Shown: positions 1-11,100 of the stretch, piece after piece
How positions within the stretch are numbered: the first letter of the stretch is position 1
How the letters are laid out: each line of letters begins with the position of its first letter
Source: Anagrus nilaparvatae
Lineage: Eukaryota; Arthropoda; Insecta; Hymenoptera; Mymaridae
Length of the DNA stretch: 64,000 bases
Assembly: GCA_022575985.1 (NCBI GenBank)
Contig: JAKSXM010000231.1
Coordinates: 29,302,501 to 29,366,500 of the forward strand
Reading direction: 5' to 3'
Program-made: the position numbers and the translations under genes
The notes under the pieces: generated by a model
What the model saw: only the letters and a program-made list of their open reading frames with translations
Told to the model about the DNA's origin: nothing
The model's database searches: none

Positions 1-1520
1 ATTGTGAAAAAAAAAAAATTTCTTTTTTTATTTAGCTATATTTTATCTTTTTTATTATTTCAGGTCATTTTAGTTCATTTTTATACATAATATTTACATG
101 ATTACAAATGTCTACACATACATTACGTAAAAAAAATTCTTTTTTTTTTCTTATCAATTCTTTTATTTTTTTTTTCTTACTTGTCGTGTGTCATTTGTCT
201 CATATAGTACAGAAAAGGATACTACACAATTTTATTGTTTACGAAATGAAACAAAAAAATTTTTTGAATGATAAAAAGTGACCGTGTAAATTAAAGTTTG
301 TCTATAATAGGACGAATCATTAAATGACAAATATTGGTTTTTAACATTTGATATTTTAATTTTTCTTGGCAAACCTTTGGAAAAACCTCAGTATCTAATA
401 AAGGTTAAATTTTTTAAAGGTGTGAATTATTATAATATTAAGCAAATGCATCCGTTTGTTTGATAATTCGATATTACTCATCACATGTCTTATAGCTTTG
501 AATGTTATACTTTATATGAGTATCATTATAATCTATCCTAATGAAAAATTTTTCGCTAAAACTGGCTTTCTTTTTCTTTTATAGATAAAAACAATTATAA
601 AAAATAATAGCCAGAAAATTCTACAGATGTTTTTTTTTTCAGGGCTTTTAATATGTATATAAATTCGATGCAAAAATTTTTTGCTACTTAAAATACTTTA
701 ATTTAAAGCGCTCTCTTCCAGAGTAAAAACTGTAATTAGGTACTGTGTGCGTTATAAGTCATATAAATGTTGACCATAAATCATGATCATAAATGTTTAA
801 ATTTACTTCTTATGGAACCTATTTTTGCTTGTCATTCAGGGCCTGAGCAGCTCCTTCAAATGTGGGTCATGCCACAGTCAACATGTTAATCTTTCATTAA
901 AAAATTTATTTGAGGAATGTTAATGATTATAGACGAAATAAAAGATACCATGTCTTTTTAGAGCCTATTTAATTACGTTATAGAGATCAGAAGTTTGAAT
1001 CGTAATAAGTTAGTGTATGGGACTCTAGGTACTTTAAAAATGATTCCAAAATATACTTTTTGTACCACTGAATTTAAAACTTAAGGTCTCTGAAAATAAA
1101 AATATCAGCAATCATCCTATAAAAAAAGAAAAAACTATTCTAGAATAGTTTTTGCAAAATTTTTTAAAAACAATAAAAAAATAACCAATGAAATCCTCTA
1201 ATTGCTTTCTAGGTACCGGATTTAGGCTGGTGAGTTACAGAAATTGTCCAAAACTATTTTTTTCTGAAAGTACAACTAAAAATAAATAATCTCAGCCAAT
1301 TTTAGCCTTCTAGGTCAAATCCTTAATTTTTGGCAGCCATTTAGCACCAAAATATTCTTATTTCTTGCCAAATGCTTATTTTACAATAAAAAGTATTTTA
1401 TTTTCAGGTGCTTATAGAAAATTTCACGCAGAATCCTATTCTGGGGTACGAAATTTTATTTGCGTGAGAAATAACTGTTTTCATCTCTATGTCTTTCAGC
1501 TTAAATAAAAAAAATGAGCA
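1..1520. other. AT-rich intergenic DNA, no gene seen
   Basis: This stretch is homopolymer-rich and carries no open frame with codon structure, no signal peptide and no conserved motif on either strand. I see no repeat structure shared with the rest of the window. Confidence 0.5.
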
Positions 1521-2225
1521 GGTTGGATTTGTTTCAATTTAGGCTTAAATTTCTTGTCTTTTTTATCTTGTCAGGTAAGGGAACATGTTTATAGGGTCTT
1601 GTTTATTTTGTCTTGTCAGGTAACATGTTTATAGGGAGGGCTACCCTGGAAATCCAAAGATCCCTGGAAATCCAAGGAAGGGGTAATGTGTTCAATTTAA
1701 GGGAAGAGGTAAAATTTAAGGTCGATTTAAGGGGGGGGGGGTTAAATGGAACTTAGATTATTTTAGATTTAGGGACTTGGTAATAATACGGGTTTCAAGA
1801 ATCAAAATAATTTGGATTTTAAGAATCTTAAAATCTAGTAAGTAAAGGTAATAATTACAAATAATAAAAATAGCAAATTGTATTGGAATTTCGCTCAACA
1901 TTAATGCATTATACCTAGTCCTCAGCTGTAAGTAAAAATGTTCCATGTATCTCGCCATGTATATTAAAGTTGTGTTTACACCACGACAAAAACCGACAGT
2001 TATAAGTTTTTTTATAACATATTTCAATCTTTGGACAAATTTTTGCGACCCTTTATTTGAATTCGGACCCAGTTTTTGTGGAATTCTCCCCCCCCCGTAT
2101 TTCCGATTTTTTGGTTCCTCAAAGAGGAACCATTGTGTTAGGTCAAAATTTGATTTTCTATTTTTTGGCATATAAGCACGTTATGGGACCCCAGGAAGCT
2201 AAAAAACCCGTTTTTAAAAAAAGTC

Positions 2226-2267
<42 letters not shown>

Positions 2268-2290
2268 TATGTATGTAATCGGTGATATTT
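1521..2290 (+). repeat. Dispersed repeat with G-run module and (TG)n tail
   Basis: Two modules recur elsewhere. The first, around 1631-1830, reads like 'tttatagggaggg...ctggaaatcc' followed by a G run and 'agggacttgg...aataatttggat'; it recurs at 50666-50830 and in part at 25081-25190. The second, 2110-2264, has 'gttcctc..agaggaacc', 'gcatataagcacg', 'gggaccccaggaagctaa' and ends in a (TG)n tract at 2228-2264; it recurs at 7190-7316, 50313-50420, in part at 51820-51910, and inverted at 56030-56110. Short frames here are products of the repeat and I do not call them genes. Confidence 0.65.
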
Positions 2291-3600
2291 CACAAATATT
2301 ATGGAATTAAGACCTAATTTTTTTTTCAAAAATTTTTTCACCAAAAAATCTCGAGGTACTTTTTTTTTTTTTTTGATTTGGATGTAATACCTCATTTATT
2401 TCCACGAAAGTATGTACTTATATTTGAAAGTATGGTTTTTACATGATATCTCGAATCGGATACTTAATTTTCTGAAAATTTTGTTTGTAAAATTTTTTTC
2501 ACAAAAAAACACAAAAAATACTAATTTTTTTTTTCTTTTTGGACGTAGTACCTAATTTATTTCTATGGAAGTACTAGTTTTTAAGAGTTAGGAGGGTAAA
2601 TAGAAAATTTGAATCAATATCCACATTACCGACGCTATTTTTATTTTATAATTTGCAGTTTAAAATAAAATTAGTCGTAAAAATATATTAAAAAATGTGT
2701 ATGTATGTAATATTATTGCAAAAAAAAGTTATTTTAATTTTATAAATTATGAAAAAACATTATTATTTTAGGTTATGTTACTTACTAAAACTTGGTTTTT
2801 ACCGAATAATTAATAATTGAATGTGGTAACCTAGATAAAATAAATTAGAAATATAATCTTTGACAATTTATTTATGATATTTAATTAGTTTCATCTCCCT
2901 GTATCATCACTATCATACTTTTTACAAGCTCCAAATAAGACTTCCCATAAGAGCAATGTTAAGCTGCCGACTTTAATTTTTCAATTAAAAAAAAATTAAT
3001 GTGGTAAGGTATATAAAATCAAGTTTAATTCAATTTTAAAAATGTTTAGCTTTAATAATTTTCCTGTTTCATTCAGTTCTGTCATCATTTTTATTTACCC
3101 TCCTAACTCCTTAAGAACCTTGTTTATTGTTATTTTTTGGATCTGATACTTAATTTTTTCAAAATTTTTATTATCTAAATTAAAAAAAAAGAAAAATAAA
3201 AAAAACTGCAATATTTTTTTTTTTTTTGTGTAATACCTCATTTAATTCTATGAAAGTACTAGTATCTGAAAATATTGTAACTAGTGATATTTCAAAACAA
3301 TTATCGAACGAATACCTAACTTTTTTTTCCAAAAATTTTTTTATTAAAAAAATCTCAAAATACTTTTTTTTTTTTAATTTGGATGTATTACCTCATTCAT
3401 TTCCATGAAAGTACTTATACTTGAAAGTATGGTTTTTACTCGATATCTTGAATCTGATAATTAATTTTTTGAAAATTTTATTCTTCAAAATCTTCGTTAC
3501 AAAAAAATACATAAAACATCAAATTTATTTTTCGTATTGGACATATCTAATTTAATTTAATGAGAGTACAAATTTTATAAACGCAAGAGCTATTTGTCCA
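2290..3600 (+). repeat. Tandem decayed copies of an AT-rich repeat unit
   Basis: A motif resembling 'taatacctcatttatttc' plus 'atgaaagtactt' recurs near 2386, 2548, 3232 and 3388, each time followed by 'ggtttttac', 'gatatct' and 'gaatc(g/t)gata'. The same motif is present at 50475-50560. This looks like the AT-rich 3' extension of the preceding dispersed repeat, amplified and diverged. There is no coding signal. Confidence 0.5.
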
Positions 3601-3938
3601 GAAAATTTTTGTGTAAAATTTACTCACACTTAAACAAAAGTGAAAAATATTTTTAACCTCAATATTTTCGAGGAGTAAAGTTATGCTTGCATTTCTCTAA
3701 TAAAATTAGCTTTTTTTATATTTATCTCTTTTTAATTATGCAAAACGCGATCAATCCATGGACGCTAGAATTTTTACTTTAATAACAAAATGATCTTAAT
3801 GGTCTTCTTTACATAGTAAAAAAGAAAAATTTATGTATAATTGCATGGTTGTAATCAATAATATTTATTGCATATTGAAGTTTAAAGACCATTGTTTGAG
3901 GAACCTCAGTGCCAGCTAGTTGGCAGGGTATTTTTGTA

Positions 3939-4164
3939 AATGCACGAGAAAAATTGATAATTTACAAATTTTTTTCGAAAATTTACAAAAAATATTTGCT
4001 AATTTACAAATTTTTTCGTAAATTCACAAGAAAAAATCGAGAATTCTCGAATTTCTTGTAACTATACTAAATTTAGTAAATTTACGATTATTTTCGAAAA
4101 TTTACCAATTTTTCGAAAATATTCTAATTTTTTTGTGAATCTAAAAAAGTTACTTTTTACAGTG
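3939..4164. mobile_element. Truncated CACTGTAAAAAG-ended foldback element
   Basis: The right end 'agttactttttacagtg' followed by TA is the same as the right ends of the complete elements at 26548-27003 and 43806-44233. The interior alternates 'aatttacgaaaaa' and 'ttttcgtaaatt' blocks, as in those copies. The matching left terminus is missing, so this is a 5'-truncated copy. Confidence 0.55.
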
Positions 4165-4362
4165 TATATTATATGGTAGGGCAATATACATTTTTTTTTT
4201 TTTTAAATATCTAACAGGATAAGGTAAAATATGTTTGATGGAATATTGATAAAGTGATCATTTAGTGAATTTCTCTTGAATCTTTCATCAAACTTTTTAA
4301 ATTCTGTGAATTTTTCTGTAATTATAAGTACATAATTATTATATAATATATTACTTACAAAG

Positions 4363-5933
4363 GACCCCGCTCAAAAGGATAGGAAATGGCCGTTTGGTCA
4401 AATTGGCTGAAATTTGGATATGTTACAGATTTCACCATTCTGAACAAAAATCTTGATGGGCACAAAACTCAAAAGTTCTAAATTTGGCTGCTACGGAGCT
4501 TGAAAGCTCCAAAGCTCCATCATAACAAAATTGCTTAAAAATCTTTTTTCTTTTATTTTTAAAGTATATCTTTATATTTTTGAGGTCGCTGATTTCGAAT
4601 TTGATGTCAGATTTACAATATTGTCAATTGACAGCTGTCAATTAGCTGTCAAAACTGTAAATCACCATGTAAAACTTTATAGATTACCTGGTATTTATGT
4701 TTTTGAGGTCACCAATTTCGAATTTGATATCAGATTGACAAATTATTAATTTACAGCTGTCAATTAGCTGTCAAAACTCTAAAATATCGTAGAAAACTTT
4801 ATAGATTAGCCAAAAAAAAAATAATATAACAAATAAATTTTAAAAAGATCTTATGTTTCTGAAGTCACTAATTGTTAAATATTATATTATATCATACTAG
4901 GCAAAGTTGACAGTTGACCGCTGTCAATTTAAATAGCCCATTAAAGTCAAATGACTTTTTTAGTCATAAAAATGCATTTTTAGCTTTACCCAGGACCAAC
5001 GACGCGGACGTGACGGATACTGATCCCTGTGTAAAAGTTAAAATTCGATTACGAATCAAGAATTCGACAGTTGTCAGCTGTCAAATAATAGTTAAAATAA
5101 CTAATAAGAAACGTACGGTATTGTATAAAGGTTTTTAACTTACAAAAAATAATGGATGGCTGATTAATCGCTTTTTATTATTTAAAAGGTAATTGACAGT
5201 TGTCAACTGTCAACTGTCAACTTTCTTCAAATTATTATCTAATTTTTAATCAGTAACCTCAAAAATATTTACTCCCTTTAAAATGTAAAGTTTTTTTTAA
5301 ACATTTGGTAGCTAATCGACAGCTGTCAGATGTTAACATTGACAATTCGATGACAAATTCATAATAAGTGACATTAGAAACATAAGATCTTTTTAAAATC
5401 TATTGTTATATTATTTTTTTTTTGGCTATTTGAAAGTTAATTTGACATCAGATTTGCAATCAGCGATCTCAAAAACATAAATCTGGGCTAATCTATAAAG
5501 TTTTCTACGATATTTTAGAGTTTTGACAGCTAGTTGACAGCTGTCAAGTAATAATTTTGTCAATCTGATATCAAATTCGAAATTGGTGTTAAAACATAAA
5601 TACCAGGTAATCTATAAAGTTTTACATGGTGATTTACAGATTTGACAGCTAATTGACAGCTGTCAATTGACAATATTGTCAATCTGACATCAAATTCGAA
5701 ATCAGCGACCTCAAAAATACAAAGATATACTTTAAAAATAAAAGAAAAAAGATTTTTAAGCAATTTTGTTATGATGGAGCTTTGGAGCTTTCAAGCTCCG
5801 TAGCAGCCAAAGTTGGAACTTTTGAGTTTTGTGCCCATTGAGACTTTTGTTCAAAATGGTGAAATCTGTAACATATCCAAAATTCAGCCAATTGGACCGA
5901 ACGGCCATTTCCTATATCCTTTTGTGAGGGGTC
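4363..5933. repeat. 1.6-kb foldback with GACAGCTGTC arrays
   Basis: The left end (gaccccgctcaaaaggat) returns inverted at the right end (atccttttgtgaggggtc). Matched blocks continue inward: the 'ggagcttgaaagctcc' hairpin at 4496-4518 and its mirror near 5778-5800, and 'aaaaagatcttatgtttct' near 4840 mirrored near 5385. Arms are about 760 bp and less alike toward the centre. The palindrome TTGACAGCTGTCAA or a close variant occurs many times in both arms, within roughly 110-bp units that also contain 'aaaactttatagatta'. No coding region is supported. Confidence 0.75.
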
Positions 5934-5939
5934 TTTTTT

Positions 5940-6368
5940 TCAGAAATTATTCAATTTGTTTGGTCAAATTTTATCTTTCTATATTGTAGCTAAGAAGCGT
6001 AGTGATAAAATATTAATTTCTGTCTCGCGCATGCGCAGTCTAAATCAAATTTTGAACCTCAAAATTGAAATCTGCGGTTATTTTTCTTGAAACCATTTAA
6101 AAGAGAAATATTTTTTACCGTAATAGCCATGGAGGCTAGCTATTTTTTAAACAAGGAACAAAATATTGGTTTTGATGAATTTGCACGCAGTTATAGCAAG
6201 TAAGGGCAGACAGCATGCAAAAGTTGAACCACATATTTTTTCCCGTGATTCAAAACATATAGTTTTACATATAACGGGCAAAAAATCCGTCTTCCTAGGG
6301 TAGGAAATATAGGCTTTTTTACGCTAGATATGTAAAATAAGAATTTGGCAGCAAAAATATAGTATATT
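5940..6368. other. Intergenic DNA with one NRF-1-like palindrome
   Basis: The only distinctive item is CGCGCATGCGCA at 6026-6037, a match to the NRF-1/EWG palindrome, standing in AT-rich DNA with no gene start that I can see nearby. The rest is unremarkable. Confidence 0.4.
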
Positions 6369-6789
6369 ACACTGAAAAAAAAATCCGCTTGCGGCAAGCG
6401 GAATTCCGCTTGCCGCAAGCGGATTTCCGCTTACCGCAAGCGGAATTCCGCTTGTAGCAAGCGGAATTTTTTTTCTCGTCAAACGATTGCAAATGACTTG
6501 AAACGTAAAGAAAATTAAAAAAAAAATTTTTTCCCGCTTACTTGGGATATGCGTATTTCGGTATGACGAGATTTGAGAAAATTTTGGAAAAAGAAAAGAA
6601 AAAATGTTTTTTTTAAATTTTCTTTACGTTTCAAGTCATTTGCAATTGTTTGCAAAGAAAAAAAAATTCCGCTTGCCACAAGCGGAATTCCGCTAGCCGC
6701 AAGCGGAATTCCGCTTGCCGTAAGCGGATTGTCCGCTTGCCGCAAGCGGAATAATTCCGCTTGCGGCAAGCGGATTTTTTTTTCAGTGT
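6369..6789. mobile_element. CACTG-ended foldback built of CCGCTTGC palindromes
   Basis: The element starts CACTGAAAAAAAA and ends with the inverted form, with TA on both outer sides, consistent with a TA target duplication. Inside each end is an array of palindromes of the type TTCCGCTTGCCGCAAGCGGAA-like (core CCGCTTGCGGCAAGCGG) at about 6381-6470 and 6666-6776. A second inverted pair lies inward: 'gcaaatgacttgaaacgtaa' near 6489 and its mirror near 6626. There is no transposase, so it is a non-autonomous (MITE-like) element. Relics are seen at 27640-27740, 42900-42960, 43270-43460 and 57930-57980. Confidence 0.75.
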
Positions 6790-6819
6790 ACGATCCCGTG
6801 TCCAGAAAAGCAAATAATG

Positions 6820-7060
6820 GTTCAAATAGCATGTAAATTACCACCCGAGGCGAAGCCGAGGTTGGTAAACTGCGATTTGGGTCATTCATTATTTATGGAC
6901 AAGGGTCGCATACGATTTTCTTCGTCAGTGGCGAGAAAACACGTCTTTTCCGGTCGCGAGACAAGAAAAGAATATTTTGATTCAATTTATCAAAGAAGGC
7001 CAAAAAATATTTGTCGACAATCAAGGATTTAACATAGGAAGCTAAAATTGGCTGAGAAAA
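6820..7060 (-). repeat. Dispersed repeat with CCGAGG hairpin
   Basis: The block containing 'cccgaggcgaagccgagg', 'ctgcgatttgggtcatt' and 'agtggcgagaaaacacg' is present in inverse orientation at 43570-43790. Short frames across it (for example at 6817-7032) follow the repeat and are not conserved as protein. Confidence 0.55.
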
Positions 7061-7189
7061 CTTATTTTTAATTGTTCTTTTAGAAAAAAAATTAGTTTGG
7101 ACCAATTACTGCAGTACTTCAGTTTGATTTGGGCCAAGTTGGGGTGGAACCCTTCATTTACAATTTGATGAAATTAAGATTTATTTTGA

Positions 7190-7316
7190 TAGGTGAAATT
7201 TTTATTATTTATTTTTTTGCATATGTAAGTACGTATTGAGACCCTAAGGCTAAAAAACTGGTTAAAAAAAAGTATGTGTGTGTGTGTGTGTGTGTGTATG
7301 TGTGTGTGGGTGGGTG
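7190..7316 (+). repeat. Second copy of the (TG)n-tailed repeat
   Basis: The segment shares 'gtgaaatttttatt', 'gcatat(a)agtacg', 'gaccc..aggctaaaaaactgg' and a (TG)n tract at about 7273-7309 with the copy at 2110-2264. It is followed to about 7760 by low-complexity T/A-rich DNA carrying decayed 'tttttgaaaattt' units. Confidence 0.6.
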
Positions 7317-8186
7317 TATTATGTGTGTATGTTTTCGCTTAACAAATTTTTATATCAAAAAATAAAAAAAGATTTTTTTTTTTGAACTTATGTGTCTCAT
7401 TTTTTTCTATCAAATGGCTAGTTTCAGAAATACTGTTTTTGAACGATTTTTTTAATGAGGTACCTAATTTTTTGAAAATTTTTTCCTCAAAATTCTTTGC
7501 ATTAAAAAGTAAAAACAAAGCTCCATTTTTTTTCTTTCCAGATAATACCAAATTTTTTTCTATGGAAAAACTAGTTTTAAAAATACCGTTTTTAGTTACT
7601 TTTAAATCTCGTATACCTAATTTGTTCTTTACATTAAAAAACAAAGCTACATTTTCGTTCCTTTCGAAAAAGTACAAAATTTTTTTGTTAAAATACCGTT
7701 TTTAGTTGCTTTTATAGATCTGGCACCTAATTTTTTTGAAAATTTGTTTCTCAATTTAAAATCAATATGTAGACCCCACAACTAGTTTGAAACTTATTTG
7801 ATTCAAATTTACTCATATTTACTAGGTGTTATTATTATAATCTTAAACGTTACTTTATTTTTTTGAAAATATAAAAATGAAATAATATTTAAATATTTAT
7901 TATTTATTTTTGTGTAATATAAAAATTTTATAAAAATTTATTATCTATACAACTATACAATTGTACATGAATAATCAAAATAATACAGTATAAAATTCTT
8001 ACAGCATACAAAAGACAATAAAAGTAATAAAAATACTTAAGACTATTTTTTAAATTACAATAGTTTATTAATAAGTTATACTATAGAGTTTAATACTATT
8101 ATATATTTAAGACCTATAAATGGACGAATGTTATAAAATTTTAACTATAATGAGAGACAAAATTAAAAAATTGTTATCAAATATTT

Positions 8187-11100
8187 TTATAAACTAAGAT
8201 TTGTCTTTTTTTTATAGTAAACAACAGTAAGAATAAATACAATTATTAACATAAGTAATGCTATTCCAAATACAAGTGCAGCAACTTCTCCTCTGACAAA
8301 ATTGTACCATGCTAAAAATATAAATAAATAATAATATTAATTAAATAAATATTTTTTTATTTTTTTTATCTTCTATTAAAATCGAGAAATGTCAGATGAA
8401 TTTTGAGGCACTTAATTCCGATTGGTCAATTCCCATCAGCTGTTATTTATTTAGAAATTAATACTAGCGCGCTCTTGCGGTGTACAAATTAAAACTTAAA
8501 CTGTTCTGTTATTTTTAATGGCGCGCATTTTTAAATTGTTTTTAAATTAAATTATTTATATATTATAAATAACAATATAAAAAGTAACTTTTATTGTAAA
8601 TGTTTATTTATATTTAATTAAATGTTTTATATATAAAAATTTTATCATTAAATTAATTTTTAAAACTTATGAAATTTAATAAAAATAAAATAAAAGTTAT
8701 AGTATAGTTACTCGTCACCACCAGATTTGGTCTACAATAAATTTTTGTGTCGTTGATCACGAATTTCGGGGTAATTTATTTAAGGAATGAGCGCTTCGCC
8801 CTTAAATCAGCAAAAACTACCTGAATAAGGGGTATTTTTGATAAATTTCACGTTTTGGCTAAATAAAAAATTAGTTATTTTATGAGGGATACATCAAATG
8901 GGAAGGTGTATACAGGTCCCGAGGTGCATAGCACCGAGGGACTGTGATCGCATAATTGGTAAAATATACATTTATATCAAGGGTTAATTCACACATAATT
9001 TTATTTTAAAAGTGCGTTAAAGTAACCCTTCATTGAGTAAAAGTAACTTAAAAAAATAAATTTCTTTTTTATTTTCCTTTTATAGCAATAACTTTTTTTT
9101 ATTCGTCAATTATAGCCATTTTTTATCAATCGAATAATTAGCTTATACTTAAAAATGAAGATTGTAATGAAGATTATAAATAAATAAAATAGACAATATG
9201 TTTTATTAATTATATATTTGTTTTTAAATTTAATTTTAAACTTTAGTTTAAATTGTTTCTCATTTCAAATTGAATTTGAGGGGGTTGGCGCGCTTTAGCG
9301 CGCAGGGGGCTTGCCCCCTAGTAGATATAAATTTTTTTACCTCCAACATATATTGCTTTTTGACTAGTGTTTTTCATAATATCCGTAGCACTTATTACGA
9401 CAATTTCCTGACAACAATTATTTGTATAATAAAATTTTACTGCTGAATCAGTACCACTATCATAACTACTGATTGGATAAATTCCTTCTGGTTCTGATGT
9501 TACACTTAGAAGTCCTAAAAAATTTTTTAAAATAATTAATTCATTTCTTGTAAATAAAATATTTAATGCTTTAATATTTACTCCAGTCAAATCGCGGTTT
9601 TGGTTGTATAACTGTAAATATTTACTGGCCACCACCAGTTTTAGTCTACTATAGCTTTTTTGGATCGCTGATCAAGAATTTTGGGGTCATTTATGTAAGA
9701 AATGCGCGCTTTACCTTTAAATCAGCAAAAACTAACCCTAAAATAGGGTAATTTTGATGTATTCGCACTTTGAGCGTTTAGATTTAGTGAATTTAGATTT
9801 TTTGGGTCGCTGATTACAAAATTCAGGGTCCTGTCTAAAAATTTGCAAAAACGTGAAGTATTTCAAAAATACCCCTTTTAGAGGCAGTTTTTAATAATTT
9901 TATAGCTGGGACCCCGAAATTCGTGATCAGCGACCCTAAAAATACAGATTAGCAATATATACCAAATCTGAACGCTTAAAGTGCAAATACATCAATATTA
10001 CGCCTTTTTAGAGGTAGTTTTTGTTGATTTAAGGGTGAAGCGCGCATTTCTTATAAATGATCCCGAAATTCGTGATCATCGAGTCAAAAAACCATAGTAG
10101 ACCAAAATTAGTGGTAGCTAGTAACTACACTGAAAAAAAATTCCGGTTGCCGCAACCGGAATTGTTCCGGTTGCGGCAACCGGATTATTTCAGTTGCGGC
10201 AGCCTGAATTCCAGTTGCGGCAACCGGAATTTCCAGTTGCGGCAGCCGGAATTCCAGTTGCGGCAGCCGGAAATCCAGTTGCGGTAACCGGAATTCCGGT
10301 TGCGGCAACCGGAATTTTTTTTCAGTGTATACAACCCCTATTCCCCATGATTTGAGTTGAGTAATTTTTAAAGACAACGTTCTCATCTAAATATTTAATT
10401 AAATTTTTTATGAGTTATTCTCTTTCCAAAATAGCTTGAAAATTAAACATCTATTTTTGGCTAAAAGTGATCGATTTTTAAATTGCTACTAAAACCGTAG
10501 TTTTTAAGGACGCTCTGTCCACCACAGGGTGTTTTTTGCGCAGCATATTTGTAGCTAAAATATTTTAACCATATATTTATTTATAATAATTTTTTAATGA
10601 AAGAATCAATGCTTTTCAGTATTTAGTACAAGAATATAAAAAAAAAAGTTAAAAATGTTTATTTGTTTAAACAAATACGACCTGTTAAATTTTTGAAATT
10701 TTAGGGTCATAAAAGCCTGAGTTCCCAGATCTGGGCTACTTGGATCAAAATTCTGCTTGGCTCATATTGAAGATCATTCAATTCTAGGGGGAGGTATCGT
10801 GGGAAATTTTTCGTTAAACCTCTTCAGTAATGAGTTACAGCTATTTGTTTATAAATTTTAGAGCATTTTTAACTTTTTTTTTATAAACAAATAGCTGTTA
10901 AATAGCTTTAACTCATTACTGAAGAGGTTTAGCGAAAAATTTCCCACGATACCTCCCCCTAGAATTGAATGATCTTCAATATGAGCCAAGCAGAATTTTG
11001 ATCCAAGTAGCCCAGATCTGGGAACTCAGGCTTTTATGACCCAAAAATTTCAAAAATTTAACAGGTCGTATTTGTTTAAACAAATAAACATTTTTAACTT

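Noticed and set aside
1758..2395. Overlapping frames on both strands, including runs of Thr-His or Cys-Val
   Set aside because: They are translations of the dispersed repeat and its (TG)n tract.
9318..9635. A single 105-codon frame covering exon 5 of paralog A
   Set aside because: The central part is a true exon (9341-9514), but both ends run into introns; conserved splice borders in paralogs B and C show the limits.
10057..10386. Frames encoding repeats such as RLPQPE
   Set aside because: They are translations of the CCGGTTGC palindromes.
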